This document shows, piece by piece, positions 7,545 through 16,024 of a stretch of 49,932 nucleotides of DNA. Each line of letters starts with the position of its first letter. Position 1 is the stretch's first letter. The translations under genes and the position numbers were made by a program. The DNA is taken from the NCBI GenBank assembly GCA_017996845.1, contig JAGOGF010000007.1:1-49932 (forward strand). Direction: 5' to 3'. The stretch is from Butyrivibrio sp. Lineage in GTDB: Bacteria > Bacillota_A > Clostridia > Lachnospirales > Lachnospiraceae. Under the pieces are notes generated by a model. It saw only the letters and a list, made by a program, of their open reading frames with translations, was not told where the DNA came from and did no database searches.

Positions 7545-8978
7545 TTATTTCTCATATCCATAAGTTTTGATAATTTTATCCGAAAAGCCTTTTCTATCTA
7601 TGAAACAAAGTTCTCCTGTAAAGCAGTCCAAACAGGCATCTATGCGAAATGCAGAATTCCCGGCTGTTTTGCGAATATCCATTTCCATAATATCCATCAA
7701 TCTCTGCGATTTTATTTGTACTCCTTCCATAAAAAGTAGCATCCGAAGATAATCTTCATATGTAAGTCCCTCTTCTCCCTTTCCTCCCGATAGCCGAAGA
7801 TCAGAAAGTCCAAAAAGATTTGTTTTCCATGTTGCTGCATTTTTTACCAGCGGGACGCTTCCTTCATGAAACAGAATTTTTAAATCTGATATGCTTTCAG
7901 CAAAAGCCCACGCAAAAAGAATCGCATATTTAACAGGCTCTTCCAGTTCCGGTTCCAGAATAACAGCTGCAAGAAGCGCTGCAACAGCTTCTGCCTGGGC
8001 ACATTTTTCTGAGTCACTTAGCAAGTATGTATAGTTTGATGCTTCCCTCCAGAACAAAAGTTTTTTTGCAACCGCATCCAGATTTTCTTTGTCGCTCTTT
8101 TCTCCGGAAAGTATGTATTCCAACTGATATTTTAAAAGTGATTTATCAAGCTTTTTTGTGTATCTTCCGCACTTTTCAAACATATATTGATCAATCAGAA
8201 TGGCATCTGTCAACGATAGTTTCTCTCCCTCATCCAGTCCTGTTCCTTTTGCCTGCGTTCTGTGTGAAACATATTCTGACAGTTGCACTGTTGCATTTGA
8301 TATGTCTTCATTTTCTGGTATTGCAAGCGCAAGTATTCCAATTCTTTTTTGTGATGCAACATCTTCAGCCGGTCCATCCAACTGTATTTCTTGTTCTTGT
8401 CCGTTTGCATCTGTTGTCTTTGGCATTCCTATTTCATTTATCTTGCTTTGATTCTGTACTTCTTCTGCTTCAATATCCCTTTTATCAAATCCATTTGTCT
8501 GCAATATGCTGATATTTTTTGTAACTTCCTGTAATATCTCTTCTGCAGGCTCTGCTGTCATATATGCAAGAATCTGTCTTCTAAAAACCGCACCTTCCCC
8601 ATCTGTTGCAATCGAAAATTCCGGAATTGCAATTGTCTCACATTCCATTCCCGTTAATCTGGCAGCTCCAAAAATTTTACCTGTTGTGGTCTTTTCAAAA
8701 TTTTTGTTTGCATAAAATCGCATATGTTCCTGTACATTGATAATCGACGGATATAAGGTTCCATAGGAAGTATCTACCATTAATAAATCATACTGTTTAA
8801 ACAGTTCACGATGATATTCTGCTAAAACAGAATTCATGGAAATGTCAGATACACATTCCGCTTTCATTTTAAGTGCTCCGATTCTGGCCCCTTGGTAAAG
8901 GGCCAGAATCAGAGAAAGAATGATTGTAATTGATAAGGACAAGAAAACTGTCAGATATCCTTTAGCCTGTGACTGCAT
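7545..8978 (-). CDS. DUF5702 family protein (TadG-like) of the Tad locus
   Basis: This 477-residue protein has an N-terminal helix beginning GYLTVFLSLSITIILSLILALYQGAR, followed by a long exported region. It matches the DUF5702 family found beside Flp pilus genes in Clostridia, where it occupies the place of TadG. The ATG lies inside the last codons of the Flp pilin gene (17-bp overlap), so translation is probably coupled to pilin. The function is unproven; a large surface-exposed minor pilus component or assembly factor fits its position. Confidence 0.75.
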   Translation of the reverse strand: MQSQAKGYLTVFLSLSITIILSLILALYQGARIGALKMKAECVSDISMNSVLAEYHRELFKQYDLLMVDTSYGTLYPSIINVQEHMRFYANKNFEKTTTGKIFGAARLTGMECETIAIPEFSIATDGEGAVFRRQILAYMTAEPAEEILQEVTKNISILQTNGFDKRDIEAEEVQNQSKINEIGMPKTTDANGQEQEIQLDGPAEDVASQKRIGILALAIPENEDISNATVQLSEYVSHRTQAKGTGLDEGEKLSLTDAILIDQYMFEKCGRYTKKLDKSLLKYQLEYILSGEKSDKENLDAVAKKLLFWREASNYTYLLSDSEKCAQAEAVAALLAAVILEPELEEPVKYAILFAWAFAESISDLKILFHEGSVPLVKNAATWKTNLFGLSDLRLSGGKGEEGLTYEDYLRMLLFMEGVQIKSQRLMDIMEMDIRKTAGNSAFRIDACLDCFTGELCFIDRKGFSDKIIKTYGYEK

Positions 8979-9168
8979 TAGAGTCTTCTTTAATTGTTTT
9001 AAAAATATTTTCTACAAGGCCACCGATCTGTTGCTTGAACACAATAACCAGTCCGATCAGAACTACAATAATCAAAATCACTTCTACCGTTCCCATTCCT
9101 GATTCATCTTTCCAGAATCGTTTCATTTCATGCGCCAATTTTTTTCCGGCAATTTTTAAATAATTCAT
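8962..9168 (-). CDS. Flp1-type IVb pilin
   Basis: This 68-residue prepilin has a hydrophilic leader with basic residues, then GMGTVEVILIIVVLIGLVIVF, the Flp consensus with the conserved glutamate five residues after the cleavage glycine. Cleavage would follow the ESG glycine near residue 24 and leave a mature peptide of about 44 residues. A very strong ribosome-binding site (AAGGAGG, 4 nt from ATG) predicts high expression, as expected for the major subunit. It sits between TadC and the DUF5702 gene. Confidence 0.92.
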   Translation of the reverse strand: MNYLKIAGKKLAHEMKRFWKDESGMGTVEVILIIVVLIGLVIVFKQQIGGLVENIFKTIKEDSNAVTG

Positions 9169-9227
9169 TTTTCCTCCTTAAATGATTAGTCGTTTTATGT
9201 AAACATCTTTTCTGATGATTACTTTTC

Positions 9228-10697
9228 CTAAAATGATTGATATGCTGGAATCATAATTAATATCATAACCACTGCAAGCATCATCATCATTGGTATGAGC
9301 AGTTTTGTTCCTGCCTGCTCTCCTTTTTTTCTTACCTGATCAAGGCGTTCTGTGGTTGCTTTTATAGTTTCTTCTTTCAGGATCAATAAAAGTTCACTAT
9401 TTCCTTTTCTGATATTTTGCGTCAGAAGACTGGATAATCTGGTATATTGCTGCATTCTGCAGCGCTGTCCAAAATGTTCTATTGCATCCGTCTCAGGTAT
9501 TCCGTCTTCCAGTTCATATCGAACACGGCATAATTCTTCATATAAATAGCTCTTTTTTTCTCCTTTTTCTTTTACATACTCTACCGCAAGCTTAATCAAT
9601 ATGTTTCGCACCGTCATTCCTGCTCCCATATACAAAACAATTTGAGAGACAAAATCTGGATAGCAAAGAAGCAATTCTTCCTGCCGCTTTTGAATTTCCT
9701 TATCCAATTCTTTATCTTTCGCAAAAAAAATTATGATTGCAGATAGAATCATCATAATAAAAAAGAGGAAACTGTTGTCTTGCGTGCGCTCATGCCACTG
9801 GATTCTTTTGTTTCGAACTGATTGTGGCAAAGAAAGTTCATTATTTTGTAATGTTTTATTTTCATTTTCACTTAACTCTTTTTTAACTTCCTGATATATC
9901 TTTGTTCTTTCATCTACAATCGGGGGTAAAACTCTTATATAAATTATTTGTTCCCATTTATAATTAGCATAAGAAAAAGTTGCTGTTAAAGTGACATTTT
10001 CTCCTTGCAGGGATACCTCGTGATCTTTTACGAGTTTTCCATCTGCATGAATACATTCATAATTATCCAGTTTCCATGAAATCCGAAATGGAAAATTATC
10101 CATATGATCCGGCAAATACAAATCCGTTCGTACTTCATCCTGTGAAAGATTATCTTGAAGCATTTGTTTTACAAGCTGATCGGAAGCTTTTTCAAATAAC
10201 TGATCAGCCTCTTCTTTTGAATATTGTCTCGCCGCAATATTCAGCTTGAATTCACCGATTTCTTTTCCTTCTTCACTTTTGGCATCCACTGTAACGCTGG
10301 ATGGATCTTGTCCATAGTTGTTTCTTTCTATCCTGCTGTTTTGTATCACAACATTTTGTGTCAAAGAAGAAAGAAACAGCACCCCCGCAATTAAACTTCC
10401 TGCCACCATTAAGAGCAAAACTATTCCGATTTTATGTACATAATAGGAAGATTCTGCCTTATCCGTCTTTATTTGTGGATACATGGTATGTAGGTTTTTA
10501 CGAATATCAGCTCTTTGTAGAAGTTTACTTTTCCTTCGTGTTTTTTCATAAAGATAGGAAGACATTTTCAGAAGAATACGCCAGATTCCTGTTTCTTTCC
10601 ATTCTGATGGGATTTTATGTTCCCTCGATAAAATGCATAGTATCATCAAAAAAACAAGTGGCGTCAGATATAAAATCATCTTCATATACATTCTCAC
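9228..10697 (-). CDS. TadC-like T2SS-F membrane protein with a large inserted domain
   Basis: This 489-residue protein ends in a T2SS-F domain (residues 330-489, including CYPDFVSQIVLYMGAGMTVRNILIKLA and a C-terminal LLIPMMMMLAVVMILIM helix), as in TadC platform proteins. TadC is normally about 300 residues; here roughly 200 extra residues (about 110-310) lie between two transmembrane helices and would face outside. The insert is hydrophilic with beta-rich stretches and no recognised motif. The start is a GTG overlapping the TadB stop (GTGA), so translation is coupled; in-frame ATGs follow within seven codons. Confidence 0.82.
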   Translation of the reverse strand: MRMYMKMILYLTPLVFLMILCILSREHKIPSEWKETGIWRILLKMSSYLYEKTRRKSKLLQRADIRKNLHTMYPQIKTDKAESSYYVHKIGIVLLLMVAGSLIAGVLFLSSLTQNVVIQNSRIERNNYGQDPSSVTVDAKSEEGKEIGEFKLNIAARQYSKEEADQLFEKASDQLVKQMLQDNLSQDEVRTDLYLPDHMDNFPFRISWKLDNYECIHADGKLVKDHEVSLQGENVTLTATFSYANYKWEQIIYIRVLPPIVDERTKIYQEVKKELSENENKTLQNNELSLPQSVRNKRIQWHERTQDNSFLFFIMMILSAIIIFFAKDKELDKEIQKRQEELLLCYPDFVSQIVLYMGAGMTVRNILIKLAVEYVKEKGEKKSYLYEELCRVRYELEDGIPETDAIEHFGQRCRMQQYTRLSSLLTQNIRKGNSELLLILKEETIKATTERLDQVRKKGEQAGTKLLIPMMMMLAVVMILIMIPAYQSF

Positions 10698-11458
10698 ATT
10701 TCAATCTCTACAATTTTTTCTGCCATGATGTATGCCACTATATAAATAATCATGCAAAATGTCATCAGTATTATTCCCATCAGATTGTAATATAAGGGAT
10801 CAAAAAAATTTTTATTGGATAGCCCGATGTAAAAAACAATTCCAAATGGAACAGCTTCCATAATTTTAGCTTCTGTTTTCTTTGCACTGATCAAAACATC
10901 TATTTCTTTTTCAATATCCATTCGATTTCCAATCAATTCTATTGTACTTGCCATTGTTTCTGTCATTTTTCCGCCACTGCGTTTTGATGCTGCAAATATC
11001 TTTGCAAATTCTTTTATGTCAGCATTTTTGCTTTGCTCACCCAAATCATATAATAATTTTTCAAGTATTATATTATTCGATAATCCTTTTGCAATTTTCC
11101 CAAGCGTCGTACAGATCGGACTGTGTTTCCCATGCAAAAGTTCCATATCCTTCTGCGCCGCAATAAAAGCATTTTCCGTTGAATATCCCGCTTTCTGGCT
11201 TGTAGAAACCGACTGGATTGCGTCTCTGAACTGAATTCCCAGCTCGTGGGATTTTTTTCTGCTCTTTTTCTTTTTTTCATCAACATAGAATGGATAAAAT
11301 AAGGGTGAAAGAAGTATTACCGCAATCCATGACCGATAAAAAAACTGTCCAAGTAAAATCAATATAAAAATTCCTTTTAGGCCAATTAGCCAGTCAGACG
11401 CATCGAGAGGGAAGAGAAATACCTGCCGCCTTAAGTTTTGCAATATTCTGTAATTCAT
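10694..11458 (-). CDS. TadB-like T2SS-F membrane protein
   Basis: This is the inner-membrane platform partner of the pilus ATPase. The sequence has two N-terminal hydrophobic helices, a cytoplasmic helical region with the pattern QFRDAIQSVSTSQKAGYSTENAF and AASKRSGGKMTETM typical of T2SS-F, and a pair of C-terminal helices. The start is uncertain. The ATG used here (MNYRIL) overlaps the CpaF gene by 65 bp; the open frame continues upstream without a better site, and the first helix begins well after this ATG. The stop overlaps the TadC start. Confidence 0.85.
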   Translation of the reverse strand: MNYRILQNLRRQVFLFPLDASDWLIGLKGIFILILLGQFFYRSWIAVILLSPLFYPFYVDEKKKKSRKKSHELGIQFRDAIQSVSTSQKAGYSTENAFIAAQKDMELLHGKHSPICTTLGKIAKGLSNNIILEKLLYDLGEQSKNADIKEFAKIFAASKRSGGKMTETMASTIELIGNRMDIEKEIDVLISAKKTEAKIMEAVPFGIVFYIGLSNKNFFDPLYYNLMGIILMTFCMIIYIVAYIMAEKIVEIEM

Positions 11459-12644
11459 TTTCTTTTTTCCATTCCCCTCTGACTTTCTCATATTCCTTTT
11501 GCTCCGTTTCTGTAAACACAAACAAAGGTCTAATCTCAATTTCTCCGGTATCTTTGCTGATCTGCCCTGTGACCTCACATATTTCGAGAACTTTTCTGCT
11601 CTTGTCACGTAATCTTCCAAGCTGAACAATAATATCAATCCCCGATGCAAGTTGTCTTCGAATTGCTGCAAGCGGTAAATCCATCCCCATCAAAATCATC
11701 GTTTCAAGTCTGGATAGCATATCCGCCGAACTGTTTGCATGCCCGGTTGACATTGATCCGTCATGTCCTGTATTCATTGCCTGGATCATATCAATTGCTT
11801 CACTTCCACGGACTTCACCGACAATGATTCTATCCGGGCGCATTCGAAGTGATGATTTGATCAAATCTCTTATTGTAATTTCTCTGCAGCCTTCTACATT
11901 TGCATTTCTGGCTTCAAGCCGCACCAGATTTGGAATATGAAGAATTTGAAGTTCGGCATTGTCTTCTACTGTTATGATTCGTTCGTCATTGGGAATGCTA
12001 TCCGAAAGGGCATTTAGAAAGGTGGTTTTTCCAGAACCGGTACCACCGGAAACAAAAATATTATATCCCGCTTGAACAAGACAGGATAGATAACCGCTCA
12101 GAAAAGGTGAAATGGATTCAAACCGGATCAGCTGCTCCATGGTAATCGGATGATCAGGAAATCTTCTGATTGTAACAATTGGTCCGTTTAATGCGATTGG
12201 GTCTAATACTACATTCACTCTCGCGCCGTTATCTAATCTGGCATCTACAATTGGTGATGCTTCATTTACTACTCTGTTACATTTTGCAACTATCTGCTGA
12301 ATAACATCTTCCAGCTTTTCAGTTGATTCAAATTGAATTTCATATTTTTGCAATTTGCCTGATTTTTCTATAAATATTTGATCTTTCCCGTTGATCATAA
12401 TTTCTGTCACATTTGGATCATCTACCAATTGCTGCAAAACGTCCAATTTTCTGACAGAATGAAAAAGCTCTTTTCGTAAATGTTTTTTCTCTTGTACGGT
12501 CAAAAATAATTCTTTGCATTGTTTGAGCAATTGCATATCAATCAATTCATACATTTCTTCATCAGAAATGTCCCTGGAAAGATCAATTTCTTTTAATAAC
12601 AATTCGCGGATTTCTTTCTTCAGTAATTCAGATTTCTGTTGCAT
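11394..12644 (-). CDS. CpaF/TadA-type pilus assembly ATPase
   Basis: This 416-residue secretion ATPase of the type II/IV family should power Flp pilus assembly on the inner face of the membrane. It shows Walker A GGTGSGKTT (residues 200-208), an Asp box TVEDNAEL (225-232), Walker B IIVGEVRG (273-280) and a His box GHDGSMSTGH (293-302). The length is close to the family norm. The ATG lies inside the end of the CpaE-like gene (17-bp overlap). All catalytic motifs are intact, which contrasts with the degenerate site in the upstream CpaE-like protein. Confidence 0.95.
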   Translation of the reverse strand: MQQKSELLKKEIRELLLKEIDLSRDISDEEMYELIDMQLLKQCKELFLTVQEKKHLRKELFHSVRKLDVLQQLVDDPNVTEIMINGKDQIFIEKSGKLQKYEIQFESTEKLEDVIQQIVAKCNRVVNEASPIVDARLDNGARVNVVLDPIALNGPIVTIRRFPDHPITMEQLIRFESISPFLSGYLSCLVQAGYNIFVSGGTGSGKTTFLNALSDSIPNDERIITVEDNAELQILHIPNLVRLEARNANVEGCREITIRDLIKSSLRMRPDRIIVGEVRGSEAIDMIQAMNTGHDGSMSTGHANSSADMLSRLETMILMGMDLPLAAIRRQLASGIDIIVQLGRLRDKSRKVLEICEVTGQISKDTGEIEIRPLFVFTETEQKEYEKVRGEWKKENELQNIAKLKAAGISLPSRCV

Positions 12645-13665
12645 CCATGATCTCTGTTTGCAAAATCTGTTTTATATACTCTGCAATTTCTTTCTGATCA
12701 AATACTTGAGAGCCTTCCAAAAGCATTCGAAATTTAGGCAATCTGCATTTTATCGTTTTTTCAAGAATCTTTTCTGAACCTGCTATTCTGACAAGCTTTT
12801 CATACTGGTTTATTTTGTTTTCCGCGTAAATATCTGGTTTTGTAATCATATAGATTTTGTCACTTATATTGAGCAGTTCCAAAAATGCTGTATTTGTTTC
12901 CGACAGATCTATGATAAGGTATTCATATTTCTCTGTTTTTTGGATTGCTCCGAAAAGTTCTATCCACTTTTCAGAAGAAATGTCGCTTACCTGTGTGAAA
13001 AACTGTACCGGCATGATTACATCAAAAGCTCCGACTGAAATGCATACTTTTTCGAGATATAATGCTATTTTTGAAGAATCACAGTCGTAGTAGTACAATA
13101 GATCCGCAATATTTCCATCTATTTCCTTTTCGGGAACATAATTTCCGCAGAAAGCTTCCATACTGATGTATAATGTTTTGCCTTTCTGTGCCAACACTTG
13201 TGCCATATTCAATGCGACTGTTGTCTGCATACATCTTTTTACAGGCGAAAAGAATGTATGTATTTTGCTTTTTGTATCAGTGTGATTATTTTCTTGTCCA
13301 ATTCCCTCCGGGAATTTCATACAAAAATCCAGAATTTTTTTTACAATTATTTCGGATGACTGATATTTATCTATATGATCAATTTCTGAGTCTGGATAAT
13401 CCAATGTTGCTTTATCCGAATTTATTGATTCCGTTTCATCCAGTACCAGTATTCTTTCAAACCCCGCCGTCCCGACTTTATTAAATGTACTTTGCCCGAT
13501 CAACAGTACTGCAGTCTCCTGCTTTCTATCAAAATCAGGCAGTTTGAACGGATCCGTATAATCTACAATGTCAAATGAAATATTCAGGTATTCCCGAATG
13601 TATTCATCCAGTCTGAAGCAATATTTTTCATCCATATCGCATATTACAAGAATGGTACGGTTCAT
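12628..13665 (-). CDS. CpaE/TadZ-like pilus localisation protein with degenerate ATP site
   Basis: This 345-residue protein has a receiver-like N-terminal third and a ParA/MinD-like C-terminal part, the architecture of CpaE/TadZ, which position the pilus machine at a pole. The segment that should be the deviant Walker A motif reads SPVKRCMQTTVALNMA and lacks the GKT core, so ATP binding is probably lost or altered. The switch-like IIDLSE segment is still present. The start is ATG after GGAGG, in an ATGA overlap with the preceding prepilin peptidase gene. Confidence 0.78.
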   Translation of the reverse strand: MNRTILVICDMDEKYCFRLDEYIREYLNISFDIVDYTDPFKLPDFDRKQETAVLLIGQSTFNKVGTAGFERILVLDETESINSDKATLDYPDSEIDHIDKYQSSEIIVKKILDFCMKFPEGIGQENNHTDTKSKIHTFFSPVKRCMQTTVALNMAQVLAQKGKTLYISMEAFCGNYVPEKEIDGNIADLLYYYDCDSSKIALYLEKVCISVGAFDVIMPVQFFTQVSDISSEKWIELFGAIQKTEKYEYLIIDLSETNTAFLELLNISDKIYMITKPDIYAENKINQYEKLVRIAGSEKILEKTIKCRLPKFRMLLEGSQVFDQKEIAEYIKQILQTEIMDATEI

Positions 13666-14078
13666 AAGGATCCTCCGATATAGAAAAGAACACTGATTAA
13701 AATTGGCACCGCAAAATGTATTGTTTGTTTTAGGTTACGCTTTGTGAGAATCACAGGAATGGAGAAAAATCCTCCAATCAGAAATGAGAAGATAATGCAG
13801 GTAATGATTGCCTGCACTGATAGAAATACAGCTACTGCTGCAAATAGCTTAACATCCCCGGCGCCAATTCCATTCAGAAAATATACTGGTAACAAAATGC
13901 CCAGAGATACGATCACGGAAGCTGCAGATGTCCAAAGCCCCTGCACTCCTCCCTGATACACACTTATGACCAGTCCCACAAGCATGCCAGGTAATATCCA
14001 GGCGTTATAAATTTTATTCCTCCATAAATCTGTCAGTGCAGAACCTGACAAAAGTGTAATAAGTATAGGTGTAATAAT
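13662..14078 (-). CDS. A24 family prepilin peptidase (second), probable ATT start
   Basis: This is a short TadV-like aspartic peptidase with catalytic aspartates in LTDLWRNKIYN and GAGDVKLF. The only usual start codon in frame is TTG at 14051, but it has no Shine-Dalgarno site and would delete the first half of the first membrane helix. In-frame ATT codons at 14078 and 14075 follow AAGGAG by 6 to 9 nt and restore a helix reading IITPILITLLLSGSALTD. An ATT start is therefore proposed, giving 138 residues. It is the first gene of the Tad operon and overlaps the CpaE-like gene by 4 bp. Confidence 0.78.
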   Translation of the reverse strand: MITPILITLLSGSALTDLWRNKIYNAWILPGMLVGLVISVYQGGVQGLWTSAASVIVSLGILLPVYFLNGIGAGDVKLFAAVAVFLSVQAIITCIIFSFLIGGFFSIPVILTKRNLKQTIHFAVPILISVLFYIGGSL

Positions 14079-14168
14079 CCTCCACTCCTTCCATGTTTTT
14101 TTAAGGGAATTTACAGAAATGAAGAACTCATTCTGTATATATCGCTGCAGAAGCAGTACGTAGGTGTG

Positions 14169-14197
14169 ATACTATCAGACCTTTTCTTTTTTGTCCA
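14169..14197 (-). promoter_or_regulatory. Candidate promoter of the Tad operon
   Basis: On the minus strand a -35 TGGACA (14192-14197) and a -10 TAGTAT (14169-14174) have a 17-bp spacer, about 90 bp upstream of the first Tad gene. Just upstream, GCAGAT (14215-14220) and ATCTGC (14248-14253) arms enclose an A/T-rich stretch and could be a regulator site. Each hexamer has a mismatch to consensus. Confidence 0.45.
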
Positions 14198-14284
14198 GCA
14201 TAATTTGTCAGTTTGCAGATATTTGTGAAAATGTAACAATAATATTGATCTGCTGCACTTCACACATGCTGCAAGACCGCATAG

Positions 14285-14329
14285 AAAAAGAGCTGGCACC
14301 TGTCAATGCAACTGCTTCAGCTCTTTTTT
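14285..14329 (-). terminator. Terminator of the flagellin-fliS unit
   Basis: An 11-bp stem (14285-14295 with 14318-14328, core AAAGAGCTG/CAGCTCTTT) is followed by a T-run when read on the minus strand, 27 bp after the fliS stop. The symmetrical A/T ends make it potentially bidirectional, but only the minus strand has a gene to terminate. Confidence 0.75.
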
Positions 14330-14355
14330 CCTTCTTATATTAATTAATTTAATGC

Positions 14356-14832
14356 TCAGGCTCGAAATCCTCTGTTTACAACCGGATCAGAAATACTTTC
14401 GTTAATCTGATTTCTTCCATAAGTCAATCCAGCATATACCGTCTGCGTATTTGTAAGAAGTGGCTGATCCAAATCCATTTTCTCAAGTTTCAGATAGGTT
14501 TCATGCAGCTGTGCAAAAACCATTTCTGCATGTGAAATCTGATTCAGTTCCTCTCTGGCTGCTGCTCCGATCAATTCTCTTTTGCAATAAAGATATAATT
14601 GCATCAGATTTCTTGCAATCTCATATTTCAAATCAAGTGATCGGATGAGTTCATCAATACAGTTCTGCGCATATGTCAGCTGCAGCGTATACTCAGTCAA
14701 ATCATCCTGCTCGTACGCAGTACGCGCATCCTGCAGATAATCCAGAACCATTTCATACAAGATTGTAATCAGCTGCGTTTTATTGGCTTGCGTGATTTTC
14801 CTTGTATATTTCTGTTTTTGCTCCTGCGTCAT
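14356..14832 (-). CDS. Flagellar export chaperone FliS
   Basis: This 158-residue helical protein matches FliS, which caps the flagellin C-terminus and keeps it monomeric before export. Family features include the N-terminal Y..T.I..A....LI.ILYEM pattern (YTRKITQANKTQLITILYEM) and the RSLDLKYEIARNL segment. The ATG chosen (MTQEQK) has GGAAGGG 7 nt upstream; the open frame extends 29 codons upstream into the flagellin gene. It follows flagellin by 37 bp in the same transcript, so chaperone and client are made together. It is slightly longer than the usual 125-135 residues because of a C-terminal tail. Confidence 0.92.
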   Translation of the reverse strand: MTQEQKQKYTRKITQANKTQLITILYEMVLDYLQDARTAYEQDDLTEYTLQLTYAQNCIDELIRSLDLKYEIARNLMQLYLYCKRELIGAAAREELNQISHAEMVFAQLHETYLKLEKMDLDQPLLTNTQTVYAGLTYGRNQINESISDPVVNRGFRA

Positions 14833-14869
14833 ATATGCCATCCCTTCCGCATGCTTTTCATGCCTTAGC

Positions 14870-16000
14870 TTACTGCAGCAACTGGAGTACATCCGAAGGT
14901 CGTTTATTAGCCTGTGCAAGCATCGACGTCCCAGCCTGTGAAAGTACCTGCTGTGTAGAATATTCCGTCATTTCCTCTGCCATATCCACATCCATGATTC
15001 TGGAATAAGCAGATGTCATGTTTTCGGTTGTTATAGCAAGGCTGCTGTCCGTATGTTCTAATCTGTTCTGGTAGGCTCCCAGTCTGCTTCGTACATCCGA
15101 TATATACTGAAGTCCGTCTTTAATCTGATTAATTGCCTCTTTAGCACTATCCGCTGTAGAAACATCTGTGTTAGTAATTCCCATATTGGAAAGGGATATT
15201 TCAGGAATACGCATATCTAATGTCTGTCCTTCATTTGCCCCTACCTGAACAGACATCGTTCCCTTACCTGTAAGTTCCAGATTGCAGGTCTGTGTCCCCG
15301 TCAGTGATTCATCAATCTGAAGTTGTATAGACATCCCATCTTTGGCTGAAAACGTAACAATATCCCCTGTAGATGTAACTGTCAGATCACTTGCATTATA
15401 GGTCTTTCCGTTCGCATTGATGCTTGTTACTGCTGCTCCGCTTACTGTATTGCTGGTTGCATTATAAGTAGAAATCAATCCATTTATTGCAACATTTCCG
15501 GATGTAACCTGATCAGAATAGCTGCTGACTTTCACATTTGCATCTGTCGATCCGCCAACTGTTGCATAGCCCTTGAGGTCAAATGATCCATCCAGAATAT
15601 TCTGTCCATTAAACTGGGTTGTCTGGGCTACACGCGTAACCTCCTGTTTGAGCTGCGCGATCTCTTCCTGCACCACACTTCGATCTACTGAGGTCATCGT
15701 GCCGTTACTTGCTTTAACTGCAAGTTCATTCATTCTCTGCAGCATTTCCTGTACTTCCGAAAGTACCCCGTCTGCCGTTTCCACAATGGATATTCCATCA
15801 TTGGTACTATCTCCGGCCGTTTTCAGACTTTCAATCTGTGCATTCATTTTTCTTGCCATAGCAAGTCCTGACGGGTTATCTTTTGCATTGGCAATTTTCA
15901 TGCCACTCGAAAGTTTTTGAAGTGAATCTGAAAGTTTGTTGTCATTTAATGTCAGTGCGTTATTTGCAATCATTGCTGACACGTTATAGTTGATCTTCAT
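14870..16000 (-). CDS. Flagellin
   Basis: This 376-residue flagellin has conserved D0/D1 ends and a central variable region at about residues 140-285. The N-terminus (KINYNVSAMIANNAL) and C-terminus (ANKRPSDVLQLLQ) form the coiled filament core. The LQRMNELAVKASNGT segment keeps the Gln-Arg and Leu positions that in Salmonella FliC contact TLR5, so recognition by the host receptor is plausible. The start has GGAGG 6 nt upstream. It lies 24 bp after the DUF6240 gene and 37 bp before fliS. Confidence 0.96.
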   Translation of the reverse strand: MKINYNVSAMIANNALTLNDNKLSDSLQKLSSGMKIANAKDNPSGLAMARKMNAQIESLKTAGDSTNDGISIVETADGVLSEVQEMLQRMNELAVKASNGTMTSVDRSVVQEEIAQLKQEVTRVAQTTQFNGQNILDGSFDLKGYATVGGSTDANVKVSSYSDQVTSGNVAINGLISTYNATSNTVSGAAVTSINANGKTYNASDLTVTSTGDIVTFSAKDGMSIQLQIDESLTGTQTCNLELTGKGTMSVQVGANEGQTLDMRIPEISLSNMGITNTDVSTADSAKEAINQIKDGLQYISDVRSRLGAYQNRLEHTDSSLAITTENMTSAYSRIMDVDMAEEMTEYSTQQVLSQAGTSMLAQANKRPSDVLQLLQ

Positions 16001-16024
16001 TTTTATCCTCCACGTCTGTCCTAA

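Noticed and set aside
14111..14299. Minus-strand frame of 62 codons upstream of the Tad operon
   Set aside because: It spans the terminator and the candidate Tad promoter, has no Shine-Dalgarno site and shows no family resemblance.
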